In this document: piece after piece, positions 32,375 to 41,059 of the stretch
Layout: every line of letters begins with the position of its first letter
Numbering within the stretch: the first letter of the stretch is position 1
DNA from: Arthrobacter sp. Bz4
GTDB taxonomy: Bacteria > Actinomycetota > Actinomycetes > Actinomycetales > Micrococcaceae
Assembly (NCBI RefSeq): GCF_003075455.1
Contig: NZ_QDAE01000001.1
Coordinates: 1-64,000 of the forward strand
Reading direction: 5' to 3'
Length of the DNA: 64,000 nt
Notes under the pieces: model-generated
What the model was told of the DNA's origin: nothing
Database searches by the model: none
What the model saw: only the letters and a program-made list of their open reading frames with translations
Position numbers and translations under genes: made by a program

Positions 32375-33321
32375 CGGATTTCCCGTCCGGAGATGTCGAG
32401 GAACACGTCTTCGAGGGACCGGGGTTGCATGCTGATGGACAGGGGCAGGACGCCGGCCTCTTCCCACCACCGTGCAAGTCCCGCCAGGTCGGCGGGGGTG
32501 AAACAGCCAGCCACCGAATAGCGGCCGGGATCGGTTTCCCTGAAGGTTAGCGCCGGAAACGCGCCGGCCGGGAGGCCGAGGCCTGGGGCGGCCTGGAAGC
32601 GGAGATCCCGGTACGTGTCGCCGGCGTCGTCGGCGGTCAGGTCAGCGACGGTGCCGTGGGTGACGGTGCGGCCCGTGTCGAGAATGTAGACATAATCGGC
32701 GAGCTTCTGGGCGTCGTCGAGCAGGTGGGTGGTGAGGATGATGGCCAGCCCCTCAGCGCGGAGTTCACGGATCAGGTCGAACACGATGGTGCGTGACTGC
32801 GGATCCAGTCCTGCGCTGGGCTCGTCCAGGAAAAGCACCTCGGGGTTGCCGATCAGCGCGCAGGCGAGGGCGAGCCGCTGTTTCTGGCCGCCGGAGAGCC
32901 GTCGGATGCCCGTGGTGGCGTAGGAGTTGATGCCCAACCGGTCGGCCAGCTCGGCCACCGGGCGGGGTGCGCCGTACATGGCCGCCACATGGTTGAGCAG
33001 GGCCAGCGGCCGGGCCGACGGCGGGAGCCCACCTTCCTGCAGCATCACTCCGACTCTGCTGCGAAGCGCCGCTCCGGCGTTGAACGGGTTCTCACCGAGT
33101 AGCCTGACCGTCCCACCGTTGGGGCGCTGCAAACCCTGCGCGCATTCGAGGGTGGTGGTCTTGCCGGCACCATTCGCGCCGAGGAGCGCCGTGACCTGCC
33201 CGGGGTAGGCTCGAAGGTGGACGCCGTCGAGCACCCTGACCATCTTGCCGTCGAGCGCGGAAACGGGTCCAAAGTCCTTGACGAGCGCTTCAACTTCCAG
33301 CGCGGGAGAGGGGTTTGGCAC
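32371..33321 (-). CDS. ABC transporter ATP-binding protein
   Basis: 316 residues. Walker A LLGANGAGKTTT, ABC signature RLSGGQKQRLALA, Walker B VLFLDEPSAGLDP and the H-loop TTHLLDDA are complete. The C-terminal extension of about 100 residues is typical of drug- or lipid-export ATPases. It drives the permease encoded immediately downstream. GTG start at 33321; divergent from sufR. Confidence 0.92.
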   Translation of the reverse strand: MPNPSPALEVEALVKDFGPVSALDGKMVRVLDGVHLRAYPGQVTALLGANGAGKTTTLECAQGLQRPNGGTVRLLGENPFNAGAALRSRVGVMLQEGGLPPSARPLALLNHVAAMYGAPRPVAELADRLGINSYATTGIRRLSGGQKQRLALACALIGNPEVLFLDEPSAGLDPQSRTIVFDLIRELRAEGLAIILTTHLLDDAQKLADYVYILDTGRTVTHGTVADLTADDAGDTYRDLRFQAAPGLGLPAGAFPALTFRETDPGRYSVAGCFTPADLAGLARWWEEAGVLPLSISMQPRSLEDVFLDISGREIR

Positions 33322-33476
33322 TCAATTATTCTACGGCATGTAGTAGCTGTGCCTTCCCGTGCGGAACCGCCCTTCGGATAGCCTCGCCTTACTGGCAGTG
33401 GGGAACAGATTAGGACATGATTGTGTTGTCTATTCTGTGGGCATAAATCTGTGCCGCGGATTCCGGAGGAGGCGAC

Positions 33477-34322
33477 ATGAGCAATTCATCCCCAGCCAGC
33501 ACCTTCCCGGCTGAGGCGCGCCCAAATGGCTCCCAGCCAAATGACTCCCGGCCCAACAGCTCCCGCCCCAACGGTTCCAGGCCCAGTGAGGTCGAGGACC
33601 GGACCCGCAGCAAGGTGCTCGCCGCGGTCCTCGAACACGGCCCGGTCAGCGCGGCTGAACTCGGTGAACGCCTGGGGTTCACCCCGGCGGCCGTCCGACG
33701 CCACCTTGATGCCCTGTCCCGCAAACAGCTCATCGAAGTGAAACTGGTCGGCAACCCCTCTTCGGGAGCGGGCCGGCCGGCCCGCAGGTACGTGCTGAGC
33801 CAGCGCGGGCAGACCGAGCTGGGCACCGACTACCTGTCCATCGCCAAGGCGGCTCTGACGCAGCTCCAACTGGTCGCCGGTCCCGACGCCGTCGACGAGT
33901 TCGCCCGGACCCGCTTCGCCGAGATGGAAACCCGGTACCGCCCCCTGGTGGAAGCCGCCGGCCCCGACCTCGAAGACCGCGCCCGTGCGCTGGCCGGAGC
34001 ACTGACCGCGGACGGGTTCGTGGGGTCCACCACGGTTGTCGGGCGGAACGCCCCGAACGCTGCCATGCTGGCGGTCCAGCTCTGCCAGGGTCACTGCCCG
34101 GTGCAGGAGCTCGCCGCCGATTTTCCCTCGTTCTGTGACCAGGAGACCGAAGTATTCTCCCGGCTGCTCGGCGTCGACGTACGCCGGCTGTCCACGCTGG
34201 CGCGCGGCGGCCACGTCTGCACCACCCACATACCTGTGGGCCGGGTAATACCGGCCCCCGCCGGGACTGACATCCCCGGGCTAGAACCGACCGTATCCAA
34301 CCATCAGCATGAAAGGCCGTGA
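33477..34322 (+). CDS. sufR: SufR-like iron-sulfur transcriptional regulator
   Basis: 281 residues. A winged helix ([24 protein letters not shown] in pieces) is followed by a C-terminal domain with cysteines spaced CQGHC, then FC 13 residues later, then HVC, matching the cluster-binding cysteines of SufR. It represses suf genes when its cluster is occupied. The first 38 residues are a repetitive Pro/Asn/Ser/Arg tail. The stop overlaps the sufB start (TGATG), so it is the first gene of the suf operon. Confidence 0.9.
   Translation: MSNSSPASTFPAEARPNGSQPNDSRPNSSRPNGSRPSEVEDRTRSKVLAAVLEHGPVSAAELGERLGFTPAAVRRHLDALSRKQLIEVKLVGNPSSGAGRPARRYVLSQRGQTELGTDYLSIAKAALTQLQLVAGPDAVDEFARTRFAEMETRYRPLVEAAGPDLEDRARALAGALTADGFVGSTTVVGRNAPNAAMLAVQLCQGHCPVQELAADFPSFCDQETEVFSRLLGVDVRRLSTLARGGHVCTTHIPVGRVIPAPAGTDIPGLEPTVSNHQHERP
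33519..33587 (+). repeat. 15-bp repeats encoding RPN(G/D/S)S pentapeptides in sufR
   Basis: Four to five in-frame copies of a degenerate 15-bp unit encode [20 protein letters not shown] and a final RPS. The tail lies before the DNA-binding domain and is probably disordered. Confidence 0.75.
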
Positions 34323-35797
34323 TGACGGATCAAGTAGACCAGAAGACAATGGCTGAGCCAGCCGTTCCGGAAGCAGTAATCAGTGACATCCTGGAGCGCA
34401 ATCCGGAGCTCGAAGGCATCGGTAACTATGCTTTCGGCTGGTCGGATAAGAACGACGCCGGCGCCAACGCCAAACGCGGACTCAGCGAAGAGGTCGTCCG
34501 CGACATCTCGGCCAAGAAGGACGAGCCCCAATGGATGCTTGACCTGCGCCTGAAAGGCCTCAAGTACTTCGACCGGAAGCCCATGCCCGCCTGGGGTGCT
34601 GACCTGTCGGGCATTGACTTCGACAACATCAAATACTTCGTGCGCTCCACCGAGAAGCAGGCTGGCAGCTGGGAAGAACTCCCCGAAGACATCAAGAACA
34701 CCTACGAGAAGCTCGGTATCCCCGAGGCAGAGCGTAACCGCCTGGTCTCAGGCGTGGCGGCCCAGTACGAGTCCGAGGTGGTCTACCACCAGATCAACGA
34801 GGAGCTCGAACGCCAGGGTGTCATCTTCATGGACACCGACACTGCGCTGAAGGAACACCCCGAGTTCTTCGAGGAGTACTTCGGCTCGATCATCCCGGTG
34901 GGCGACAACAAGTTCGCATCGCTGAACACGGCCGTCTGGTCCGGCGGCTCCTTCGTCTACGTGCCACCCGGCGTTCACGTTGAGATCCCACTGCAGGCCT
35001 ACTTCCGGATCAACACGGAGAACATGGGCCAGTTCGAGCGGACCCTCATCATCGCCGATGAGGGCTCCTACGTGCACTACATCGAAGGTTGCACCGCCCC
35101 GATCTACACGTCGGACTCCCTGCACTCGGCTGTCGTCGAGATCGTGGTGAAGAAGGACGCCCGCGTCCGCTACACCACCATCCAGAACTGGTCGAACAAC
35201 GTGTACAACCTGGTCACCAAGCGGGCTATCGCCCACGAGGGCGCCACCATGGAGTGGGTTGACGGCAACATTGGCTCGAAGGTCACCATGAAGTACCCGG
35301 CCGTCTACCTGGTAGGGGAGCACGCCAAGGGCGAGACCCTGTCCATTGCTTTCGCCGGCGAGGGTCAGCACCAGGACACCGGTTCGAAGATGGTGCACAT
35401 CGCACCGAACACCAAATCATCGATCATCTCCAAGTCGGTTGCCAGGGGCGGTGGACGGGCCGCCTACCGCGGGCTGGTCCAGGTCCGCGAGGGTGCCACG
35501 CATTCGGCGAACACTGTGCGCTGTGACGCCCTGCTGGTGGACACGATCTCCCGGTCCGACACCTACCCGTACGTGGACATCCGCGAGGACGACGTCACCA
35601 TGGGCCACGAGGCAACCGTCTCGCGCGTCAGCGAGGAACAGTTGTTCTACCTGATGTCGCGCGGCATGCCCGAGGACGAGGCCATGGCCATGATCGTGCG
35701 CGGGTTCATCGAACCCATCGCCCGTGAACTCCCCATGGAGTACGCCCTCGAACTGAACCGCCTGATCGAACTCCAGATGGAAGGGGCAGTAGGCTGA
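34322..35797 (+). CDS. sufB: Fe-S cluster assembly scaffold SufB
   Basis: 491 residues, a beta-helix scaffold of the SufBC2D complex. Conserved segments include [33 protein letters not shown] with the functional cysteine, and the C-terminal [16 protein letters not shown]. The ATG at 34322 has GAAAGG five bases upstream and overlaps the sufR stop. SufD begins two bases after the stop. Confidence 0.96.
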   Translation: MTDQVDQKTMAEPAVPEAVISDILERNPELEGIGNYAFGWSDKNDAGANAKRGLSEEVVRDISAKKDEPQWMLDLRLKGLKYFDRKPMPAWGADLSGIDFDNIKYFVRSTEKQAGSWEELPEDIKNTYEKLGIPEAERNRLVSGVAAQYESEVVYHQINEELERQGVIFMDTDTALKEHPEFFEEYFGSIIPVGDNKFASLNTAVWSGGSFVYVPPGVHVEIPLQAYFRINTENMGQFERTLIIADEGSYVHYIEGCTAPIYTSDSLHSAVVEIVVKKDARVRYTTIQNWSNNVYNLVTKRAIAHEGATMEWVDGNIGSKVTMKYPAVYLVGEHAKGETLSIAFAGEGQHQDTGSKMVHIAPNTKSSIISKSVARGGGRAAYRGLVQVREGATHSANTVRCDALLVDTISRSDTYPYVDIREDDVTMGHEATVSRVSEEQLFYLMSRGMPEDEAMAMIVRGFIEPIARELPMEYALELNRLIELQMEGAVG

Positions 35798-35799
35798 TA

Positions 35800-37065
35800 A
35801 TGGCTGAAGCTACCCAATTAGACGCTCCGGCGTCCGAAGAGAAAATTGCCATCGACGGTTTCACCGAAGAAGGGGAAAACCTTTCCCCCTTCAACGAGGG
35901 CACCGACCAGCATGGCGCGAAAAAGCACAGCCACGGCGACGCCCCGGTCATCCCCGAGGCATCCCGCGGTGAGCGGCTCAAGTCTTACAGGCTGGCCGAC
36001 TTCGCACCGCTGAACGGCCGCGAAGAGGACTGGCGGTTCACCCCGCTCAAGCGTCTCCGCGGGTTGCACGACCAGCCGCTGACCGGTTCGGGGCCCACCG
36101 TTGAGGTTTCCGGCGCCACCAACATCCAGGTGGAAACCGTCGGCCGCGACGACTCCCGCATCGGCTCCGCGTCCATCCCCGATGACCGGGTCTCGGCCGC
36201 AGCCTGGGAAGCGTTCACTGAGGCCACGGTCGTGACCATCCCGGTGGAGACGATCGCGGACAGGGACATCCAGATCACCATCAATGGCGTCGATGAGGCC
36301 CCTGCAGCCCAGCACCTGATCATCACCGCGGAGCGGTTCTCAAAGGCCGTCGTGGTGCTCGATCACCACGGCAAGACCACCCTCGCGCAGAACGTTGAAA
36401 TCGTCGTCGGCGACGGCGCTGAACTCACCGTCGTCAGTGTGCAGGAATGGGACGACGACGCCGTCCACACCTCCACCCAGCAGGCCAAAATCGGTCGGAA
36501 CGCGAAGTTCAAGCACGTCGTGATCAGCCTGGGCGGAGACCTGGTGCGGATGACGCCGTCGTCGCTCTTCACCGGACCAGGCTCCGAGGTCGAGATGTAC
36601 GGACTGTACTTCGCCGACGCAGGCCAGCATCTTGAGCAGCGCCTCCTGGTGGACCACGCCGTCCCGAACTGCAAATCCCGCGTCACGTACAAGGGCGCGC
36701 TGCAGGGCCAGGACGCTCACACCGTCTGGGTCGGCGACGTGCTGATCCGCAAGGAGGCGGAGGGGACCGATACGTACGAAACGAACCGTAACCTCCTGTT
36801 GACTGACGGAACGCGCTCGGACTCGGTGCCGAACCTGGAGATCGAAACTGGTCTCATCGAGGGTGCAGGCCACGCCAGCGCCACCGGCCGGTTCGACGAC
36901 GAGCACCTGTTCTACCTGATGGCTCGCGGCATCGACGAGAAAACCGCCCGCCGACTGGTGGTCCGCGGTTTCCTCAACGAGGTCATTCAGCAGATCAAGG
37001 TGCCAGCCCTGGAGGAGCGACTGACCGACGCCGTGGAGCGGGAACTCGCGGCAGGAAACATCTGA
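35800..37065 (+). CDS. sufD: Fe-S cluster assembly protein SufD
   Basis: 421 residues. The beta-helix core resembles SufB, ending with DDEHLFYLMARGIDEKTARRLVVRGF in pieces. It partners SufB and SufC. The N-terminal 45 residues are acidic and variable. It overlaps the Rieske gene by one base (TGATG). Confidence 0.94.
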   Translation: MAEATQLDAPASEEKIAIDGFTEEGENLSPFNEGTDQHGAKKHSHGDAPVIPEASRGERLKSYRLADFAPLNGREEDWRFTPLKRLRGLHDQPLTGSGPTVEVSGATNIQVETVGRDDSRIGSASIPDDRVSAAAWEAFTEATVVTIPVETIADRDIQITINGVDEAPAAQHLIITAERFSKAVVVLDHHGKTTLAQNVEIVVGDGAELTVVSVQEWDDDAVHTSTQQAKIGRNAKFKHVVISLGGDLVRMTPSSLFTGPGSEVEMYGLYFADAGQHLEQRLLVDHAVPNCKSRVTYKGALQGQDAHTVWVGDVLIRKEAEGTDTYETNRNLLLTDGTRSDSVPNLEIETGLIEGAGHASATGRFDDEHLFYLMARGIDEKTARRLVVRGFLNEVIQQIKVPALEERLTDAVERELAAGNI

Positions 37066-37424
37066 TGGCTGATGCACCGAAGGGCGAACTGGTCTGCAAT
37101 GTCAACGACATTGAGGTCCGCCAGGCCCTGCGCATTCTGATCGACGACTATCCGGTGGCTGTGGTGAAGGACTCCGAGGGTGCAATCCATGCTCTCGGGG
37201 ACACCTGCTCGCATGCCGATATCTCCCTCTCCGAGGGGGACGTCGAAGGATGCGTCATCGAATGCTGGGGACACGGATCGCAGTTCGATCTGCGCAGCGG
37301 CGCCCCGCTGCAACTGCCGGCCTATGAACCTGTCCCAGTGTTCGCCCTGGAAATTCACGGCGACGAGGTCTACGTGGACATCACCACCGTCACCAACGGT
37401 GCCGCTGTCCCGGACCTCGGCTAG
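37065..37424 (+). CDS. Rieske [2Fe-2S] ferredoxin-like protein
   Basis: 119 residues, a single Rieske domain: CSH (CxH) near residue 46 and CWGH (CxxH) near residue 66. It resembles the ferredoxin subunits of ring-hydroxylating dioxygenases. Its position between sufD and sufC is common in actinobacterial suf operons; an electron-transfer role in cluster assembly is inferred, not shown. Confidence 0.9.
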   Translation: MADAPKGELVCNVNDIEVRQALRILIDDYPVAVVKDSEGAIHALGDTCSHADISLSEGDVEGCVIECWGHGSQFDLRSGAPLQLPAYEPVPVFALEIHGDEVYVDITTVTNGAAVPDLG

Positions 37425-37502
37425 CCGCCACACACTTTTCGACTACTTAGCTCGAACACCTACTGCACTCCCTGCCACGCAGGGCGCGAAGGAGAACCAC
37501 AG

Positions 37503-38291
37503 ATGTCCACCCTTGAAATCAAGGACCTCCACGTCAGCATCGAGACGGAGCAGGGGGTCAGGAAGCAGATCCTCAAAGGGGTCAGCCTGACCATCAACAC
37601 CGGCGAGTCACACGCCATCATGGGGCCCAACGGTTCCGGCAAGTCGACCCTCGCCTCGACGATTGCCGGTCACCCCCGGTACCTCGTTGACAGCGGATCC
37701 ATCACCCTCGACGGTGAAGACGTCCTCGATATGAGCGTCGACGAGCGGGCCCGCGCCGGCCTGTTCCTGGCCATGCAGTATCCGGTCGAGGTACCCGGCG
37801 TCACCATGACCAACTTCCTGCGGACCGCGAAGACTGCCCTCGATGGCAAGGCTCCGAGCCTGCGTCACTGGACCAAGGACGTCAAGGAAGCGATGTCGCA
37901 GCTGCGCATCGACGCCGACTTCGCCCAGCGCAACGTCAACGAGGGTTTCTCCGGCGGCGAGAAGAAGCGTGTCGAAATTCTTCAGCTCGAGCTGTTCAAG
38001 CCCCGCTTCGCCATCCTGGATGAGACCGATTCAGGCCTCGACGTCGACGCGCTGAAGGTCGTGTCCGAAGGCGTGAACCGCGAGCATTCGAAGGGCGAAA
38101 TGGGTACCCTGTTGATCACCCACTACACCCGGATCCTGCGCTACATCAAGCCGGACTTCGTCCACGTGTTCGTTGACGGCAGGATTGCTGAACAGGGTGG
38201 CCCTGAGCTGGCCGACCGCCTCGAGGCCGAAGGCTACGACCGCTTCGGCGCCCAGTCCCCGGCTCCTGCTGTCACCACGGCCGGCGCCTAG
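37503..38291 (+). CDS. sufC: Fe-S cluster assembly ATPase SufC
   Basis: 262 residues, an ABC-type ATPase without membrane domains. Walker A GPNGSGKST, signature EGFSGGEKKRVEILQ, Walker B FAILDETDSGLD and H-loop ITHYTRIL are complete. The DETDSGLD form is diagnostic of SufC. It powers the SufBC2D scaffold. It starts 78 bases after the Rieske gene with AAGGAG upstream. Confidence 0.96.
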   Translation: MSTLEIKDLHVSIETEQGVRKQILKGVSLTINTGESHAIMGPNGSGKSTLASTIAGHPRYLVDSGSITLDGEDVLDMSVDERARAGLFLAMQYPVEVPGVTMTNFLRTAKTALDGKAPSLRHWTKDVKEAMSQLRIDADFAQRNVNEGFSGGEKKRVEILQLELFKPRFAILDETDSGLDVDALKVVSEGVNREHSKGEMGTLLITHYTRILRYIKPDFVHVFVDGRIAEQGGPELADRLEAEGYDRFGAQSPAPAVTTAGA

Positions 38292-38338
38292 GCTCAGCAG
38301 CAAGTGAACTCGGTAACACTTCGAGAAGGTAGAGAACA

Positions 38339-38668
38339 ATGAGTGAAGTGAACGCGGGACAGACCGCGCTTGACGACGTCGAGGAAGCCCTCAAGGACGT
38401 GATTGACCCCGAGTTGGGTGTCAACATCGTTGACCTTGGCCTCCTGTACGGCCTGAAGTACGCCGACGACGGCGCCCTGCTGATCGACATGACGCTCACC
38501 ACGGCGGCGTGCCCGCTGACTGACGTCATCGAGGAGCAGGTGGGCCTGTCGCTGGACGGCGTAGTGGACGACTGGCGCCTGAACTGGGTGTGGATGCCAC
38601 CATGGGGTCCCGAGAAGATCACCGACGACGGCCGCGACCAGATGCGGGCCCTCGGCTTCAACATCTAG
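38339..38668 (+). CDS. sufT: SufT-like (DUF59/MIP18) metal-sulfur assembly factor
   Basis: 109 residues. The DPELGVNIVDLGLLYG segment and the conserved cysteine in TTAACPLTDVIEEQV are the MIP18 signature. Such proteins help mature Fe-S proteins. It is the last gene of the suf operon and is followed directly by the large terminator. No sufS or sufU is present. Confidence 0.9.
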   Translation: MSEVNAGQTALDDVEEALKDVIDPELGVNIVDLGLLYGLKYADDGALLIDMTLTTAACPLTDVIEEQVGLSLDGVVDDWRLNWVWMPPWGPEKITDDGRDQMRALGFNI

Positions 38669-38695
38669 GACGCTCCTGCGCAGCATTCCCGGAGC

Positions 38696-38769
38696 AGCGC
38701 AGCAGAAAACGGCAGGCGCCCAGATATAACTGGGGCGCCTGCCGTTTTCTGCTGCGCTAGCCGTTTTTT
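38696..38769. terminator. 26-bp perfect hairpin with T-run after the suf operon
   Basis: The left arm 38696-38721 (AGCGCAGCAGAAAACGGCAG and six more bases) pairs without mismatch with 38733-38758 across an 11-base loop, and CCGTTTTTTG follows. A stem of this length is unusually strong. The right arm is the first of four tandem copies. It lies between convergent operons and could stop transcripts from both sides. Confidence 0.8.
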
Positions 38770-38883
38770 GGGGCGCCTGCCGTTTTCTGCTGCACTAGCC
38801 GTTTTTTGGGGCGCCTGCCGTTTTCTGCTGCACTAGCCGTTTTTTGGGGCGGCTGCCGGTTCTTGCTGCGCTAGCCGGTTTGG
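38732..38883. repeat. 38-bp tandem direct repeat, four copies
   Basis: GGGG marks the start of each unit at 38732, 38770, 38808 and 38846, giving an exact 38-bp period. Copies two and three differ from copy one by a G-to-A change (TGCGCTAG to TGCACTAG); copy four is more diverged and runs into the end of the ecfT gene (stop at 38871). Each unit ends in a T6 run except the last. The units are contiguous, without spacers. Confidence 0.9.
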
Positions 38884-39527
38884 GCCGGTCCGCTGGGGTC
38901 TGCAGCGTTCGGTTCCCCGAGACCCCGGGCCGCCAACGCCTCGCCGGTCTGGTGGGCGTAGGCGACGGCGCCGATCACCACCGGGATCACCAGGGCCCGC
39001 GGGTTCCGTTCCAGACCGCGGGCCTTTGCCGCGTCCCGGACGTCCGCTACCGAGCCCACAAGATACGGGAGGCTCCGGGTCATCAGGGCAAGCGTCAGGC
39101 CGAACCGCTCGGGGTCGGCGCCCAGCCGCCGAAACGGGACGGCGAGGGCGACCAGCCCATCCAGGAGGCGTTGGCCCTCGGTGGTCAGGGTCAGCAGGCG
39201 GGCCGCGAGGAGGCACGTGGTGATGTTTCCCACCACCTGCAGGGCCGATTCCGGGCCGTTAGCGATGATCTGGTAGCCGCCGAGGATCACGAGCATGGGC
39301 CAGACCGGCACCAGCGGTCGCCACAGGTGGATCGGGGGCAGGCGTGCACCGATCAGGTAGCCAACTGCCACCAGCCCAAATGCGACGGCGGTCAGCGCCA
39401 GTAGGTTTACCACCAGCACGCTCGTGGACAGCAGCAGTACAGCAAGGCCTTTCACCCACAGGGGAGTCCGGTGGAGCAGCGAATCACCGGCGACGTAGGT
39501 GCCGAACAGGCTGCCGTGGCCCCTCAT
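38871..39527 (-). CDS. bioN: ECF transporter T component (BioN-like)
   Basis: 218 residues, five to six membrane helices. The two ARG-type coupling motifs are present (KARGLERNP and AARGLGEPN) that contact the ATPase. Context with bioY makes this the biotin transporter's T component. Its last residues are encoded inside the fourth 38-bp repeat copy. The ATG overlaps the ATPase stop (ATGA). Confidence 0.87.
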   Translation of the reverse strand: MRGHGSLFGTYVAGDSLLHRTPLWVKGLAVLLLSTSVLVVNLLALTAVAFGLVAVGYLIGARLPPIHLWRPLVPVWPMLVILGGYQIIANGPESALQVVGNITTCLLAARLLTLTTEGQRLLDGLVALAVPFRRLGADPERFGLTLALMTRSLPYLVGSVADVRDAAKARGLERNPRALVIPVVIGAVAYAHQTGEALAARGLGEPNAADPSGPAQTG

Positions 39528-40240
39528 GGGTGGTGTTCCGGCAGCGGGTCCGCCTCGAGATGCATTCTCCGGTAGTGGTCGATCGCTGCGCCGGGGTCGC
39601 CGTCGAACACCAGCTGTCCCGCGTCGATGACCAGCACCCGGTCGCTGTCCCTGGCGAAGTCGAGATCATGGGTGGTGAAGACCACCTGTTGGTCCAGTCT
39701 GCGGAACACGCTGCGGACCCGGCGCTCGTTGCGGAGGTCAAGCAGGGTGGTGGGTTCGTCTGCGACCAGGATGGCCGGGTCGACGGCGAGGACCGTGGCC
39801 AGCGCCATCAGCTGCCGCTCCCCGCCGGAGAGGTCGTAGATGCTTTGCTCTGCCAGCGGCCCCAGCCCGAACCGCTCCAGGACGGCCAGTGCCGCGGTTC
39901 GCCGTTCGGTAGGGTTGCGCAGCCGAGCCCGCAGCGACAGCTCAACATCCTCAAGCCCGGTGGGCATCACCAGTTGGGACAGGGGATCGGTAAACACGAA
40001 TCCCACCCGCTGCCGGACCGCCCGGCCGGCCTTGACCGTGTCGAGTCCTGCCACCAGGACGCTCCCGGCAGTTGGAGGGATCAGTCCGTTGATGAGTTTC
40101 AGCAGAGTCGACTTCCCGGACCCATTGGCGCCGATGACCGCGATCCGACGCTCGGACAGTTCCAGCGTCAGCGGCGCCAGAATCAGTCGCGCACCATCCG
40201 GGCCATCGACGCTGACCGCAGCACCCTCGAAAACGATCAT
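39524..40240 (-). CDS. bioM: ECF transporter ATPase (BioM-like)
   Basis: 238 residues. Walker A GANGSGKST, signature LSGGERQLMALA, Walker B ILVADEPTTLLD and H-loop TTHDLDFA are complete. It energises vitamin uptake with the T component encoded just downstream and the BioY S component upstream. Confidence 0.9.
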   Translation of the reverse strand: MIVFEGAAVSVDGPDGARLILAPLTLELSERRIAVIGANGSGKSTLLKLINGLIPPTAGSVLVAGLDTVKAGRAVRQRVGFVFTDPLSQLVMPTGLEDVELSLRARLRNPTERRTAALAVLERFGLGPLAEQSIYDLSGGERQLMALATVLAVDPAILVADEPTTLLDLRNERRVRSVFRRLDQQVVFTTHDLDFARDSDRVLVIDAGQLVFDGDPGAAIDHYRRMHLEADPLPEHHP

Positions 40241-40260
40241 CGGCTAGCTGCTCCGGCGGC

Positions 40261-40908
40261 TCACGTGGCCGTCACAGAAGCATTCCGGCCTGCGCCAATC
40301 AACCGGGGGAACGCCCGGTGCACACTCAACCCGATCGCTGCTGCAACGAGGTTCTTCACCACGTCGCCGGGCAGGTAGATCACGTCGGCGAGGATTGCGG
40401 TCACGAAGTCCAGCTTGCCGTTGATCATCAGACCAGCAATCCCGAGGGTGTGGACCACCAGCAGGCTGGTCACCATGCAGGCTGCGAACAGGGCGGCATA
40501 CCTGAACCGGCGCACCCGGACCAGGACGAGACGGGCCAGGAACCCGGCGACGAGTGCAGCAAGAGGGAACGCCAGAAGGTAGCCGGCCGACGGGCCAGCG
40601 AGGACACCCACGCCCCCCGAAAAGCCAGCGAAGATCGGCAGACCAGCCAGGCCTACCGCCACATACAGTGCCACTGCAGCGAAGCCACGGCCGGGTCCAA
40701 GGACAATTCCGGTCACCATCACGGCGAGAGTCTGCAGGGTCAGGGGTACCCCGAGCGGGCCGGCGGGGATAGCAGGTAGGATTGCTAGAGCGGCCACGAA
40801 GGCCGCGAAGACCGCGATCAGCGAAAGATCTGTGGCACTCCAGCGGCGCCTGGCGTGAGTGGGAGTACCCACAGCGGCGGCCGCGGGAGCCTGATTCTCC
40901 AGATGCAT
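40261..40908 (-). CDS. bioY: Biotin transporter S component BioY
   Basis: 215 residues with six membrane helices. The BioY signature is clear: VPLTLQTLAVMVTGIVLGPGRG, and GLAGLPIFAGFSGGVGVLAGPSAGYL in pieces. It binds biotin at the membrane. First gene of the bioY-bioM-bioN operon, with inverted repeats upstream that may be regulatory. Confidence 0.93.
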   Translation of the reverse strand: MHLENQAPAAAAVGTPTHARRRWSATDLSLIAVFAAFVAALAILPAIPAGPLGVPLTLQTLAVMVTGIVLGPGRGFAAVALYVAVGLAGLPIFAGFSGGVGVLAGPSAGYLLAFPLAALVAGFLARLVLVRVRRFRYAALFAACMVTSLLVVHTLGIAGLMINGKLDFVTAILADVIYLPGDVVKNLVAAAIGLSVHRAFPRLIGAGRNASVTAT

Positions 40909-40983
40909 GGTGACTCTTCCTGTTAGTTATCGACAACAGTGTGCCGTCACTTACTGAGATTAGTGCCACCAGTTCTTATTTCG

Positions 40984-41000
40984 CTTGTAGGTTTCCTACA
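40984..41000. promoter_or_regulatory. 17-bp perfect inverted repeat between bioY and the ABC-F gene
   Basis: TTGTAGGTTTCCTACAA has 7-bp perfect arms and a 3-base centre. It lies 75 bp upstream of bioY and 59 bp upstream of the ABC-F gene. A second imperfect repeat, GTTATCGACAAC, is closer to bioY (about 40927-40938). Either could be an operator for a biotin regulator; the regulator is not identifiable here. Confidence 0.5.
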
Positions 41001-41059
41001 AAATTAGGCATCCAGCAAACTCCAATGATGCGGAACCGTTCCATTGAAAGGCCACGTAA

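Noticed and set aside
38732-38883. CRISPR array
   Set aside because: The 38-bp units are contiguous with no unique spacers and no cas genes are present.
39344-40378. 344-codon plus-strand frame
   Set aside because: Antisense to the ECF transporter genes, which carry clear motifs.
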